This document shows positions 31,400 to 39,533 of a DNA stretch of 64,000 bases, one piece after another. How positions within the stretch are numbered: position 1 is the stretch's first letter; each line of letters opens with the position of its first letter. The stretch is from a virus. Below the pieces are notes generated by a model, which saw nothing but the letters and a program-made list of their open reading frames with translations, had not been told where the DNA came from and made no database searches. Both the position numbers and the translations under genes were made by a program. The stretch lies in IMG/VR virus record IMGVR_UViG_3300017971_000001, positions 181,277 through 245,276 of that record, one strand, 5' to 3'.

Positions 31400-32176
31400 G
31401 TGCTGCTGCCAATCCGTCAAATCAACGTGACGCCCGAGGGGATTCCGATCCTCGCCGGCAGCGCCTCGCCTGAGACAAAGCGTCCCCCGGCTGCGATCCG
31501 CCGAATCCGTTCCGCGGTCCCAGCCAACCCTACTATTGCGCCCATGCGCCCGACGCCCCCGATCGTGTCCATGCACGGCGCAGGCGCTCCCTACGGAAAA
31601 ACGTGGGGCCCTCCTGTCAAATACGTGCGGATCCCTGGCGGAGAGCAAGGGACCGTTGCCACGCTCAAGGTCATGAAGCAGGTCGTGCTCGGGCCCTGGG
31701 GGCACAGGAACCCCGAGGTCGTCGAACTCGCGCGTATGATCACGGACGGAGCCAGCCCCGGACCTGAGAAGAACTACCGCGAAATGGCGGGCCGGATCCT
31801 CGAGTTCATGAAGACGCACGTCGACTACCGACTCGACCCGTCCGGCCTCGAGTACGTTCCGACGCCTTGGTACACCTTGCTCGTCTCGGGCAAGGAAGAC
31901 TGCGACGGCCACAGCGTTGCGACAGCCGCCCTGGCCATGGCGCTGGGCATGAAGGCCGCCTTCCGTACCGTCAAGGGCGACCCGAATCGAAAAGATCAGT
32001 GGAGCCACGTTTACCCCGTAATCGGGTTCGTCGAACGCGGCAAGACTGTCTGGCTGACTGCGGACAGCACGCAGGCAGAAAGCTACCTGGGGTGGGATCC
32101 CCCGCAAGAAAAGCTCTTCGGAATGAAGACGTGGGTGATCACGCCCAGTATGGAGGACCGAGAATGGGAGGCCTGA
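31400..32176 (+). CDS. transglutaminase-like cysteine protease/hydrolase
   Basis: 258 residues from GTG 31400 with GGAG upstream. The catalytic triad of the transglutaminase-like fold is visible: Cys168 in KEDCDGHSV, His203 in WSHVYPVIG and Asp222 in LTADST. An N-terminal extension of about 70 residues is Pro/Arg-rich. The position at the head of the membrane-protein cassette suggests maturation of virion proteins or peptidoglycan attack; the substrate cannot be read from sequence. Confidence 0.7.
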   Translation: MLLPIRQINVTPEGIPILAGSASPETKRPPAAIRRIRSAVPANPTIAPMRPTPPIVSMHGAGAPYGKTWGPPVKYVRIPGGEQGTVATLKVMKQVVLGPWGHRNPEVVELARMITDGASPGPEKNYREMAGRILEFMKTHVDYRLDPSGLEYVPTPWYTLLVSGKEDCDGHSVATAALAMALGMKAAFRTVKGDPNRKDQWSHVYPVIGFVERGKTVWLTADSTQAESYLGWDPPQEKLFGMKTWVITPSMEDREWEA

Positions 32177-34080
32177 TTTTGGGTGGGCGCGGAAGTCGCC
32201 CCCCGCGGAAGCCGGCGCGCGTTCGTCGCGCTGGACTGGGCGGCCTCGGAGCCGGCCCCTGGGACAACTTCAACGCCGCTCAGTTCACCGAGCGCTGCAA
32301 TCCTGGACTCAAGAGTCAGGCGGGCGGCAACGCTCAGCAGATCATGGCCGCGTTCAGCGCTGCAGACGCTGCTCTGACCCGAGCCGAGCGCGACCTCACG
32401 CTCGCCAGCGATCGCCTCTCGACGGTCGGCTTCGATCCCGTCGCTGACTTCGAGGCGGCGCAGCTGGAAGACGACCTCGGCTTCGCGATCGATCAGGTCA
32501 GCGATCTTCGCCGTGACCTGGGCGCGACGTTCGACGACTTCAGCAACAGCATGCGTTCTGCGTTTGACAGCAACTTCTGCCCGCTCGTCCCTGGCGCCGG
32601 GATCGCGCAGGCGGACCAGTTCCTGCCCGCGATCAAGCGAATCCAGGCCGCGGCCTCCGCTTTGACGGGTGACCTCAAGGCGCGCGTCGCTTCGACGGAG
32701 CGCGCGATCGTCGCTCGAATCGATCGCGAGAACCGCGAGCGTGCCGCGGCTGAGGCGGCCCAGCTTGCTGCTGAGCAACGGGCAATCCGCGAGGCTGAGG
32801 AGGCCCGCCGGCTTGCCGAGCTCGAGGCCGAGCGTGAGCGCCTGCGCCTGGAGGCGGAGGAGCGCGAGCGTCAGCGCGAGTACGATCTTCAGCAACAGGC
32901 CCTCGAAGAGCAGCGACTTCGCGAGCAGCGCGAGGCCGAGGCGATCGCGCGTGAAGAGCAGTATCGGCGCGAGGTCGAGGAGCGGAGGCTTGAGGCCGAG
33001 GAGCGTGCTCGGCAAATGGAGCTCGACCGAATCCGCATGGCGGAGGAGGCCGAGGAGCGCCGGCGTCAGCTGGAACTCGAGGCCGAGCAGCGCCGCGAGG
33101 CCATGGAGCAGGAGCGCATTCTCCGAGAGGAGCAGCGTCGACTGCGCGCTGAGGAGCGCGAGGCCGAGCTCGAGCGCCTGACGCTCATGCAGGAACTCGC
33201 CGCCAGCGGACTCCCCCTTCCCGTTGCCACTCCGGCGACCGGGCCGGCGACGTCGTTCGCCTACCCCGGCGCGGCCGCGGCGCAGCTTCCCGCTTCGATC
33301 TATGGCCAGCAGCTTCCTGCTGGTTTCACCACTCCGCCCGGGTTCCAGTCCCCGGCGCTCTCCCCTGGCGCCCCGCAGATCACGGCGTATCCCGGTGCGC
33401 CCGGCGCCGCTCCGGTTCAGCAGCAGATTCAGCCGTTCCAGCAGAGCGCTCCGCTGCCGTTTCAGCAGAGCGCCCCGCTGCAGCCTGCGCCCACGGCCCC
33501 GCCGCCGGCGCCTGGGTTCCAGTGGGCGTCGTTCGATCCGGCAGGCGAGCTCTTCGGTATGGGGCCGATCGCCACTTCGGCCAAGCTGCGCGGAGGCATG
33601 ATCGAGGAGGGCTTCAAGGTCTACGGACCGAATGCTCAGGGCGACTACACCTTCTTCAACCCCGACGGCCAGCGGATCTCCGTCAAGACCATGGCGGGCC
33701 GGACGACCAACCTCGTCACTGAGGACGAGGTCATGGCCGGTCCGATCATGCACGAAGTGGACGGTCAGCAGCGCGTGATCTACAGCCCGCCCGCCGAGGG
33801 TGGCTCGAGCGACGATAGCGCTGCGATCGCTTCGGCGATCGCCCAGATCGTTTCGGCGGGCGCTCAGGCGACCGGGAACGTGCTGGTCGCGCGTGAGCAG
33901 CGCAAGGCCGCGGAAAGGTCTTCCGACGGGTTCCAGATTCCTGGCTACCCCTCGCTCACGATCCGTCAGGAGGGCCCGCAGGGCCTGAACCCCCTGGTCG
34001 TCATTGGCGGCCTGGCGGTCGCTGCCTTGGGAACGTTCGCGGTGATCAAGGTCGCCACGCGCGGCAAGGACGAGGAGTAG
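32164..34080 (+). CDS. large coiled-coil protein with C-terminal membrane anchor
   Basis: 638 residues from ATG 32164, overlapping the previous gene by 13 bases. Gly/Leu-rich basic start (GGLILGGRGSR), helical domain (residues 40-165), a very long Glu/Arg coiled coil (170-350), a Pro/Ala/Gln-rich linker with repeated QQSAPLPFQQSAPL, a beta domain (450-540), and one membrane helix near the end (LVVIGGLAVAALGTFAVIKV) with a charged tail. It is the largest of the C-terminally anchored proteins and heads their run. Confidence 0.65.
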   Translation: MGGLILGGRGSRPPRKPARVRRAGLGGLGAGPWDNFNAAQFTERCNPGLKSQAGGNAQQIMAAFSAADAALTRAERDLTLASDRLSTVGFDPVADFEAAQLEDDLGFAIDQVSDLRRDLGATFDDFSNSMRSAFDSNFCPLVPGAGIAQADQFLPAIKRIQAAASALTGDLKARVASTERAIVARIDRENRERAAAEAAQLAAEQRAIREAEEARRLAELEAERERLRLEAEERERQREYDLQQQALEEQRLREQREAEAIAREEQYRREVEERRLEAEERARQMELDRIRMAEEAEERRRQLELEAEQRREAMEQERILREEQRRLRAEEREAELERLTLMQELAASGLPLPVATPATGPATSFAYPGAAAAQLPASIYGQQLPAGFTTPPGFQSPALSPGAPQITAYPGAPGAAPVQQQIQPFQQSAPLPFQQSAPLQPAPTAPPPAPGFQWASFDPAGELFGMGPIATSAKLRGGMIEEGFKVYGPNAQGDYTFFNPDGQRISVKTMAGRTTNLVTEDEVMAGPIMHEVDGQQRVIYSPPAEGGSSDDSAAIASAIAQIVSAGAQATGNVLVAREQRKAAERSSDGFQIPGYPSLTIRQEGPQGLNPLVVIGGLAVAALGTFAVIKVATRGKDEE

Positions 34081-34084
34081 CGAC

Positions 34085-34411
34085 GTGTCCGGGTTGACCT
34101 TGGGGCTCGGTGACGATCTGGACGACGTGCGCGCCCAGGTCGCTGCTCAGCAGGCTGAGAAGGCTGCTGAGGAGAAGGCTCGTCAAGAAGCGAGTCGGCC
34201 CCAGGTCACCCAGGTCACCAACGAGACCTACCACATTCGCCCCTACCAGTGGGTCCCTCGGCTGACTCAGCGGCGCAGTCTGCTGAACGAACCTGAGGCG
34301 CCCGCGCCCCTTCAACTGCCCGGCATTGTTCGCGAGGGGACCAATTGGCCCCTCGTGATCGGTGGCTCGCTGGCTGCAATCGCATTCATTGCTCTCGTTC
34401 TGAAGAGATAG
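34085..34411 (+). CDS. small tail-anchored membrane protein
   Basis: 108 residues from GTG 34085. N-terminus MSGLTLGLGDDLDDV (Gly/Leu motif of the cassette), a short charged helix, a Pro-rich linker, then one membrane helix (residues 87-106, VIGGSLAAIAFIALVL) ending in KR. Probably embedded in a virion membrane. Confidence 0.65.
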   Translation: MSGLTLGLGDDLDDVRAQVAAQQAEKAAEEKARQEASRPQVTQVTNETYHIRPYQWVPRLTQRRSLLNEPEAPAPLQLPGIVREGTNWPLVIGGSLAAIAFIALVLKR

Positions 34412-34412
34412 C

Positions 34413-34634
34413 GTGGACTCTGCAACGAACAATCCGCTGCTCTTCGGCGCAGGCGCTGCAGCGCTGACCTACGGTCTCCGCTCGGCGTCCTCGGACAAGG
34501 ACCGTGAACGTCTTCCGACGCCACTCGCGGCGTTCATTGGCATGACGGCCCTGGTCGCGTTGCTTCAAGGGCTCGGGTCATTCTTGAGCGGAATGCGCGC
34601 GATCGATCAGCCTTCCCTCCCCTTTCCTCGTTAG
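34413..34634 (+). CDS. small two-TM membrane protein
   Basis: 73 residues from GTG 34413, one base after the previous stop. Hydrophobic segments at residues 8-22 and 38-60 flank a charged loop. No family recognised; membership in the membrane cassette suggests a virion membrane protein. Confidence 0.55.
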   Translation: MDSATNNPLLFGAGAAALTYGLRSASSDKDRERLPTPLAAFIGMTALVALLQGLGSFLSGMRAIDQPSLPFPR

Positions 34635-34642
34635 GAGTTCGC

Positions 34643-34990
34643 GTGGCTTTGCAAATGCACCAACTCCACGGCTTGGGGAATGCGGCGACGGTGATCGCCT
34701 CGGTCGTCGGGCCCGCGGCTCAGGCGGGCGCGGATATCTTCCGCACCACGCAGGAGAAGAAGATCGCCGAGAAGGAGCTCAAGCAGCGGCGCGCTGAGTC
34801 CGCGACCTACGCTGAACTCTCGAGGGAGGCGCTTGAGGCGAGCGAGCGTCAGCAGGTCCTCGCGCAAGCCCTGGCGCTGCGCCAGGCCCAAGCGCGGCGA
34901 GCTCAGACCCAAACCTACATGCCCTACTACCTGGGCCTTGGCGCGCTGGCGTTGCTTGCGGTCGCCGCGGCCGCGGCAGCGAGGAAATAG
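34643..34990 (+). CDS. small tail-anchored membrane protein
   Basis: 115 residues from GTG 34643 (AGGAG upstream). N-terminus MALQMHQLHGLGNAA, a Gly/Ala hydrophobic helix, an Arg/Glu/Gln coiled segment, then a C-terminal membrane helix (YLGLGALALLAVAAAAAA) ending in RK. Confidence 0.65.
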   Translation: MALQMHQLHGLGNAATVIASVVGPAAQAGADIFRTTQEKKIAEKELKQRRAESATYAELSREALEASERQQVLAQALALRQAQARRAQTQTYMPYYLGLGALALLAVAAAAAARK

Positions 34991-34992
34991 AT

Positions 34993-35298
34993 ATGGCCAA
35001 GCGGCACCCCAGCGCGAACAAGGTTATCAGAGCTCTAGAAGGTTTGAATGTCGCCGCGCTCCTGCTTGACGAGAAGATCGACGACCTCCTCTATTACTTG
35101 GAGGTCGACGAGGACGACACGGAGTGGCCTGACGTCAATGCCGCCGCGCTCCTCCTCGACGAGGCGGGAGGACCCAAGCGATCTGCGGTCATGGGCAAGA
35201 TCAAGAAGATCGAGCAGGCCCAGCAAGAACTCTGCAAGGCACTCGCGGCCGCCATGCCCACGACCAAGGCTCGTCAGATTCTGAGTCGAAAGCGGTAG
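34993..35298 (+). CDS. soluble helical protein with an internal repeat
   Basis: 101 residues. NVAALLLDEKIDDLL and NAAALLLDEAGG are two related segments about 35 residues apart. Basic at both ends (SRKR at the C-terminus). It is the one clear cassette member without a membrane segment. Function unknown. Confidence 0.6.
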   Translation: MAKRHPSANKVIRALEGLNVAALLLDEKIDDLLYYLEVDEDDTEWPDVNAAALLLDEAGGPKRSAVMGKIKKIEQAQQELCKALAAAMPTTKARQILSRKR

Positions 35299-35302
35299 AG
35301 CT

Positions 35303-35650
35303 ATGCCCGTCAACCCTTCCTGGCTTCAGTCCGTGCGCGAGAAGAACCGCGCCAAGTTCGGCATGGCCGGCATGAGTGGAGGTATGTCCGGGCTCGGAGA
35401 TCACAGCGCGCAGGCGCTGGTTGACGCGCTGAACGCGAGTCGCGACCAGCGCTCGGTGGCGCTCAAGAAGGCGGAGCCTCAGAAGGAATACGAGCAGGGC
35501 TCGGTGGAGTCGATCCTTCAGTCTCTGCCCGAACTCCAGGTTCAGCCGACGCCGGAGATTCCTCGCGGCGTCTTGTATGTGGGCGGAGCGATCGCGGTCG
35601 GCCTGACGCTCTTGATCGGGATCTCGCTGTTCCGAGGAGGTTCAGAATGA
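35303..35650 (+). CDS. small tail-anchored membrane protein
   Basis: 115 residues. The N-terminal third carries FGMAGMSGGMSGLGDH, a Met/Gly motif like those of its neighbours. A charged middle is followed by one membrane helix (residues 89-109, VGGAIAVGLTLLIGISLF) and a short RGGSE tail. Overlaps the next gene by 4 bases. Confidence 0.65.
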   Translation: MPVNPSWLQSVREKNRAKFGMAGMSGGMSGLGDHSAQALVDALNASRDQRSVALKKAEPQKEYEQGSVESILQSLPELQVQPTPEIPRGVLYVGGAIAVGLTLLIGISLFRGGSE

Positions 35651-35964
35651 TCGGCCTGGGACAGTTCGACGAAGCCGCGCTCATGTCCAAGCAGCGCGAG
35701 CTCCAGAAGTTGCGCGCTGAGCGCGAGGCGCTGGAGGACGAAGTCGACGCGCTCCGAGTTGAGCTCTCGAAGCCGGCGCCTCGCCCGGAACTGGTTCGCC
35801 AGGCCTCTCCGGACGCGGCTCGGATCCCCGTGGTTCAGCAGGAGCGCGTGCCGCAGCAGCGCGGTCCGATCGTGGTCCCGCAGGCCCCTACTTCCCAGTT
35901 CGGCTTGATTGCTGCTGGCGTGGCGGCGCTCGGCGCCTTCCTCTACTTTCGCAGTCGAAAGTAG
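35647..35964 (+). CDS. small tail-anchored membrane protein
   Basis: 105 residues. MIGLGQFDEAALM start, a coiled coil at residues 12-45, a Pro/Gln linker and a C-terminal membrane helix (FGLIAAGVAALGAFLYF) ending in RSRK. Same plan as its neighbours. Confidence 0.65.
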   Translation: MIGLGQFDEAALMSKQRELQKLRAEREALEDEVDALRVELSKPAPRPELVRQASPDAARIPVVQQERVPQQRGPIVVPQAPTSQFGLIAAGVAALGAFLYFRSRK

Positions 35965-36013
35965 TTGGTGGCAGGGCCAGCAGACTTGCCTACGATCGAG
36001 CTAGGGAGTCTGT

Positions 36014-36547
36014 GTGAGCTACCTGACCATGAGCGACCTCGGCGCGCTGGGTCAGCAGCGGAGTGCTGCTGAACAGGCGAAGAGTGTCTGCGCACAGTTC
36101 AAACAGCGCGCGACCGACGAATCGCTGACTGAAAAGAAGCGACTGGCGGCCGAGCGTGGGTACTTGGCCTGCAAGAAGTCGTTCTTGAACAAGAAGAACT
36201 CGAGTCAGGCGGTTTCTGCCGGAAGGCTCCAAGAGGACATTTTCGAGACCGGACTCCTCCCCAGCGAGGAGCGCGCGATCGAGCGGAGGGCGAAGGGCGG
36301 CACGATCGACGTCGTCCCGCCGCCCGACTGGACGGTTCGCTCCGAAGGCAGCACCGCCGACGCCCTGGAGGACATTCGCCGCCAGGTCGAACTCCAGCGA
36401 CTCGAAGAAGAGCGGGAGCGAATGCGGCGTGAACTTGAGACCCTGCGAACACGGCCCTCGGGCACTGGTCTTGCCGTTGGAGCCGGAGCGGCCCTGGTTG
36501 TGGGCACTCTGGGCGTGATCGCGTTGTTGTTGCGGAGGGGTGCATGA
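36014..36547 (+). CDS. tail-anchored membrane protein
   Basis: 177 residues from GTG 36014. N-terminus MSYLTMSDLGALGQQRS, two cysteines in the helical region, a charged coiled coil (residues 110-145), then a membrane helix (AGAALVVGTLGVIALLL) ending in RRGA. The N-terminal motif matches the gene at 30115. Overlaps the next gene by 4 bases. Confidence 0.65.
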   Translation: MSYLTMSDLGALGQQRSAAEQAKSVCAQFKQRATDESLTEKKRLAAERGYLACKKSFLNKKNSSQAVSAGRLQEDIFETGLLPSEERAIERRAKGGTIDVVPPPDWTVRSEGSTADALEDIRRQVELQRLEEERERMRRELETLRTRPSGTGLAVGAGAALVVGTLGVIALLLRRGA

Positions 36548-37590
36548 GCGGACTCGAACTGGGAATGGGCGACTACATGCAGGTCGGCCCGGCGGCTCGC
36601 TTCGTGGGGCCGAACGCCGCTCAGGTGATCATGCGCGGGCCGCACGGAATGCGTCTCGCTGCTGACCCGGTCAAGACCCGCGAGGGTCGCGTACGCGGGT
36701 CCGGCTTCCGCTTCTGGGCCGAGCAGGAGCTTCCCTTCCTGGAGAAGCACCAGTCCTGGAACCCCGGGGCTCGGGTCGTGGGGCTCATGGGGCTCTCTGG
36801 GTTGGGCCTGATCAAGGGGCCCGGCTATCGCTACACCGACAGCAACGACTGGAAGAAAAAGACCAATGAGGCGATCGGCCTCCTCGCCCGTCTCACCTAC
36901 GAGCCGAATTCCGGACGCGTGCCCATTTCTAGCGCCGTTCTCAGCGGCCTGAATGTCCAGATCTCAGCAATCGACAGGGTCCTCAAAAAGGACGAGTCGA
37001 ACACTCGGATCTCGGAGGCGGAGATCGGTCAAGCAGACCGGGCGCGCCAAAACGCGATCAACATTCTCAACAAGTATCGAAGCGATACCCGCAGCTTCAC
37101 TGGCCCGGTCAGCGACTCGATCAATGCTGTGATCGGTCATTTCAACAACGTCGCCAACTACCTCCTTGACGTTCAACACGCGCGGCGATACGACCGCAAG
37201 GACGAGTTCTCCGATCTCCGGGCTCAAGCCGCCATGCGAGACCGGGAGCAGAGTTCTCAACCGCAGGTCGATCGCGACACTCGCGAGACCAGTCTCGACA
37301 GCATTCGCGCTCAAGTTGCCATGCGGGAGGCCGAGCGCAAGGGGTCGAGCTCGAGCTCTACGAACCGAAGCCAGCCCGCCAAGGCGACCGATCCCTGGTG
37401 GCGCTCGAGCGCCAAGGAAAAGGCGCGCGAAGGAGGCCGCACGACGCTCGGCACCGACGAGCTCAAGATCTCACTCAACACGGGCGGGTCGGGTAGCGGC
37501 CTCAGCACGCCGGTCATGGTCGGCGTCGCGGTCGTCGGCACGCTCGGCGCCCTGGCGGCGCTCAAGGTCCTGATCGGAGTTCGTTCGTGA
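36544..37590 (+). CDS. tail-anchored membrane protein, 348 residues
   Basis: N-terminus MSGLELGMGDYMQVGP, nearly the same motif as the C-terminal GMGDYMELNP of the 44788 protein. A basic hydrophobic region (residues 30-100), a helical domain (100-220), a Ser/Arg-rich linker with two related segments (LRAQAAMRDRE and IRAQVAMREAE), and a C-terminal membrane helix (VMVGVAVVGTLGALAALKVL). Confidence 0.65.
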   Translation: MSGLELGMGDYMQVGPAARFVGPNAAQVIMRGPHGMRLAADPVKTREGRVRGSGFRFWAEQELPFLEKHQSWNPGARVVGLMGLSGLGLIKGPGYRYTDSNDWKKKTNEAIGLLARLTYEPNSGRVPISSAVLSGLNVQISAIDRVLKKDESNTRISEAEIGQADRARQNAINILNKYRSDTRSFTGPVSDSINAVIGHFNNVANYLLDVQHARRYDRKDEFSDLRAQAAMRDREQSSQPQVDRDTRETSLDSIRAQVAMREAERKGSSSSSTNRSQPAKATDPWWRSSAKEKAREGGRTTLGTDELKISLNTGGSGSGLSTPVMVGVAVVGTLGALAALKVLIGVRS

Positions 37591-38072
37591 GTGGGCTCCT
37601 TATGAACCAACTCGGACTTCTGCCTTCCGGCTGGAAGTGTCCTTACTCGACTCGCTCCGAGCTCGAGCGCGAGATTAGCGCGCTCGAGGTCCGCGCCTCG
37701 AACATGGATCCCGAGGACGTCCGCGCTCGCACGGAAGAACTCCGCGAGTGCCACATGCAAATGAGCGGTCAGGCGACCTATCGCTCGCACAAGGAGCGCC
37801 TCGACCTCCTGCAGCGCGCTTCCATGATCGCCCGCGGCAAGAAGTTGGCGAACGTCGATTCGACCGGACGGTTCCACCCGGATCCCCGCACGAGCGTGGT
37901 CGACCACCTCCCTACTGCAATCGAAGAGCGGGCTGAAGAGTTGCTCGAGGCGGGCGAGCGGGCCTTCGAGGCGATCACCCCCACCACGACCACCAAGATC
38001 CTGATCGGCGTCGGCCTCGGCGTGGCCGGTCTCTACTTTCTCAACAGCATTCTCAAGACCCTGAAGGGCTAG
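37587..38072 (+). CDS. tail-anchored membrane protein
   Basis: 161 residues from GTG 37587, overlapping the previous stop by 4 bases. N-terminus MSGLLMNQLGLLPSGW, then a helical region with Cys and His (residues 20-75), and a C-terminal membrane helix (ILIGVGLGVAGLYFLNSIL) ending in KTLKG. Confidence 0.65.
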   Translation: MSGLLMNQLGLLPSGWKCPYSTRSELEREISALEVRASNMDPEDVRARTEELRECHMQMSGQATYRSHKERLDLLQRASMIARGKKLANVDSTGRFHPDPRTSVVDHLPTAIEERAEELLEAGERAFEAITPTTTTKILIGVGLGVAGLYFLNSILKTLKG

Positions 38073-38076
38073 AGCC

Positions 38077-38904
38077 ATGCCTCCACCGATCATTCCTTTC
38101 CAACCTCAGGGCGCTGGCTGGGGTCCCCGGACTCCGCAGCACTCTCTCTACCCCAGCTTTACCCCCAACTGGAGCCCTGCTCCGGAGATCCCTGGCACGA
38201 CGGAGCCCGGCGGGGGAATGGTCTCGTTTACGTCACAAGGAGTAGCCGGTATGAACGGCATGGGCGACATGTTCACCTACCCCCAGGGCACCAACCCGCA
38301 GGAGTTCTACGCGAACTCGATCCCCAAGTCCCCGATTCCGATTCCGCAGCAACAGGCTCCCTTCGAACCTCCGCACGCGGCGCGGGTCACCGAAGGAGCC
38401 ATGGCCTGGGAAATGTCCACGGCTCCCTTCGACCTGGCCCCTCCCGCTCCTGCGCTCGCCCCTTCGGCGGCACCCGCCAAGATCGCCGAGGTTCACGCCA
38501 TGGGCCGGGCCGCGAGTGAGGCCAAGGCGCTCGAGGCCGCCCAGGCCGCCAAGGTCGCTGCCGACAACGCGGTGCGCGCGGCCCGGGTCGGAGCACCTCA
38601 GGTCGCCAACACCAACGCCGCGACGGCTGAGGCCGCGGCCAACGTGGCTGCCGCCTCTGCCAAGACCCCCCAGGGCCAGAAGCTCGCCGCTACGGCTCAG
38701 GGTCATGCGACGAAGGCCAAGGCCGCGGCTCGGATCGCTGCCAACGGCGGGAGCAACGGCATGAGCGATTTCCTGGAGCTCAGCGGCATGCACGGCATGG
38801 GTGCCGGCATGAACTGGATCCAGAGCAACAAGTGGTGGCTCCTCGGCGCCGGCGCTGTGGCCCTCGGTCTCTACATGACCAAGGGCAAGTATTGGGGCAA
38901 GTAA
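38077..38904 (+). CDS. tail-anchored membrane protein with GMSDFLELSGM motif
   Basis: 275 residues. Pro-rich N-terminus, a GMNGMGDMF segment, an Ala-rich helical stretch (residues 125-220), then GMSDFLELSGMHGMG and a C-terminal membrane helix (WWLLGAGAVALGLYM) ending in KGKYWGK. The GMSDFLELSGM coding bases are almost identical to those at about 46450 in the 44788 gene. Confidence 0.65.
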   Translation: MPPPIIPFQPQGAGWGPRTPQHSLYPSFTPNWSPAPEIPGTTEPGGGMVSFTSQGVAGMNGMGDMFTYPQGTNPQEFYANSIPKSPIPIPQQQAPFEPPHAARVTEGAMAWEMSTAPFDLAPPAPALAPSAAPAKIAEVHAMGRAASEAKALEAAQAAKVAADNAVRAARVGAPQVANTNAATAEAAANVAAASAKTPQGQKLAATAQGHATKAKAAARIAANGGSNGMSDFLELSGMHGMGAGMNWIQSNKWWLLGAGAVALGLYMTKGKYWGK

Positions 38905-38907
38905 GCC

Positions 38908-39225
38908 ATGCAGCACTGGAAGGAACCCGCTCCGCTGGGCGAGGCACAGCGGATCGGATACACAAAGAACTCGGTCATGGCCATGCCCGCGGCCTCGGCG
39001 TCTCGCTCGCCGAGCATGTCGGCTTACATGGCCCCGATCGATCTCCCGCCGGTCGTCAACAGCCCTGGCCCCACTTCGGGCGGAGGTCTCGCTGGCCGCG
39101 TGGGTGACTTCGCGACCTCAGCGGGCGGATCGACCGTGACCCTCCTGCTCGGCCTGGCGGTCGGCTACTACCTCGGCAAGAACTACGAACTGTTCGCGGC
39201 TCGGCCTGCGGCAGAAGAGTTGTAG
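38908..39225 (+). CDS. small membrane protein
   Basis: 105 residues. Pro/Ser-rich first half, one membrane helix at residues 72-92 (STVTLLLGLAVGYYLG) and a soluble tail of about 13 residues. Here the helix is followed by an acidic rather than basic tail. Confidence 0.6.
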   Translation: MQHWKEPAPLGEAQRIGYTKNSVMAMPAASASRSPSMSAYMAPIDLPPVVNSPGPTSGGGLAGRVGDFATSAGGSTVTLLLGLAVGYYLGKNYELFAARPAAEEL

Positions 39226-39228
39226 TCC

Positions 39229-39531
39229 ATGGATCGACAGCAACCCTACACCCCGTGGGTCGAAGCGCCTACGGGCTTGACGGTTCCGCCTCGGCAGCTG
39301 CCGGCGGCGCACGTCAACCAGTTGAGCAATCCGCGCCTGCTCGAGCAGCAGCGCGGCATGGCCCAATTGGCGGTAGGTGCTGCTGGATTCCTCCTCGCCG
39401 GCTACCACGGCTACCGGCGGAACGACTCCTACCTCTGGGGCCTGCTGTGGGGTCTCGGCGGATTCACTTGTCCTGTGGTGACGATTCCGATCGCCATTTC
39501 GCAGGGTTATGCCAACCCACTCAAGGGGTAG
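39229..39531 (+). CDS. small membrane protein, probably two TM segments
   Basis: 100 residues. After a Pro-rich start, hydrophobic segments at residues 45-60 (LAVGAAGFLLAGYHGY) and 68-90 (LWGLLWGLGGFTCPVVTIPIA). Last of the membrane-protein run. Confidence 0.6.
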   Translation: MDRQQPYTPWVEAPTGLTVPPRQLPAAHVNQLSNPRLLEQQRGMAQLAVGAAGFLLAGYHGYRRNDSYLWGLLWGLGGFTCPVVTIPIAISQGYANPLKG

Positions 39532-39533
39532 TC

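Noticed and set aside
39255-39533. N-terminal extension of the 501-residue protein
   Set aside because: It would overlap the two-TM gene at 39229 over its whole length; ATG 39534 right after that gene's stop is better.
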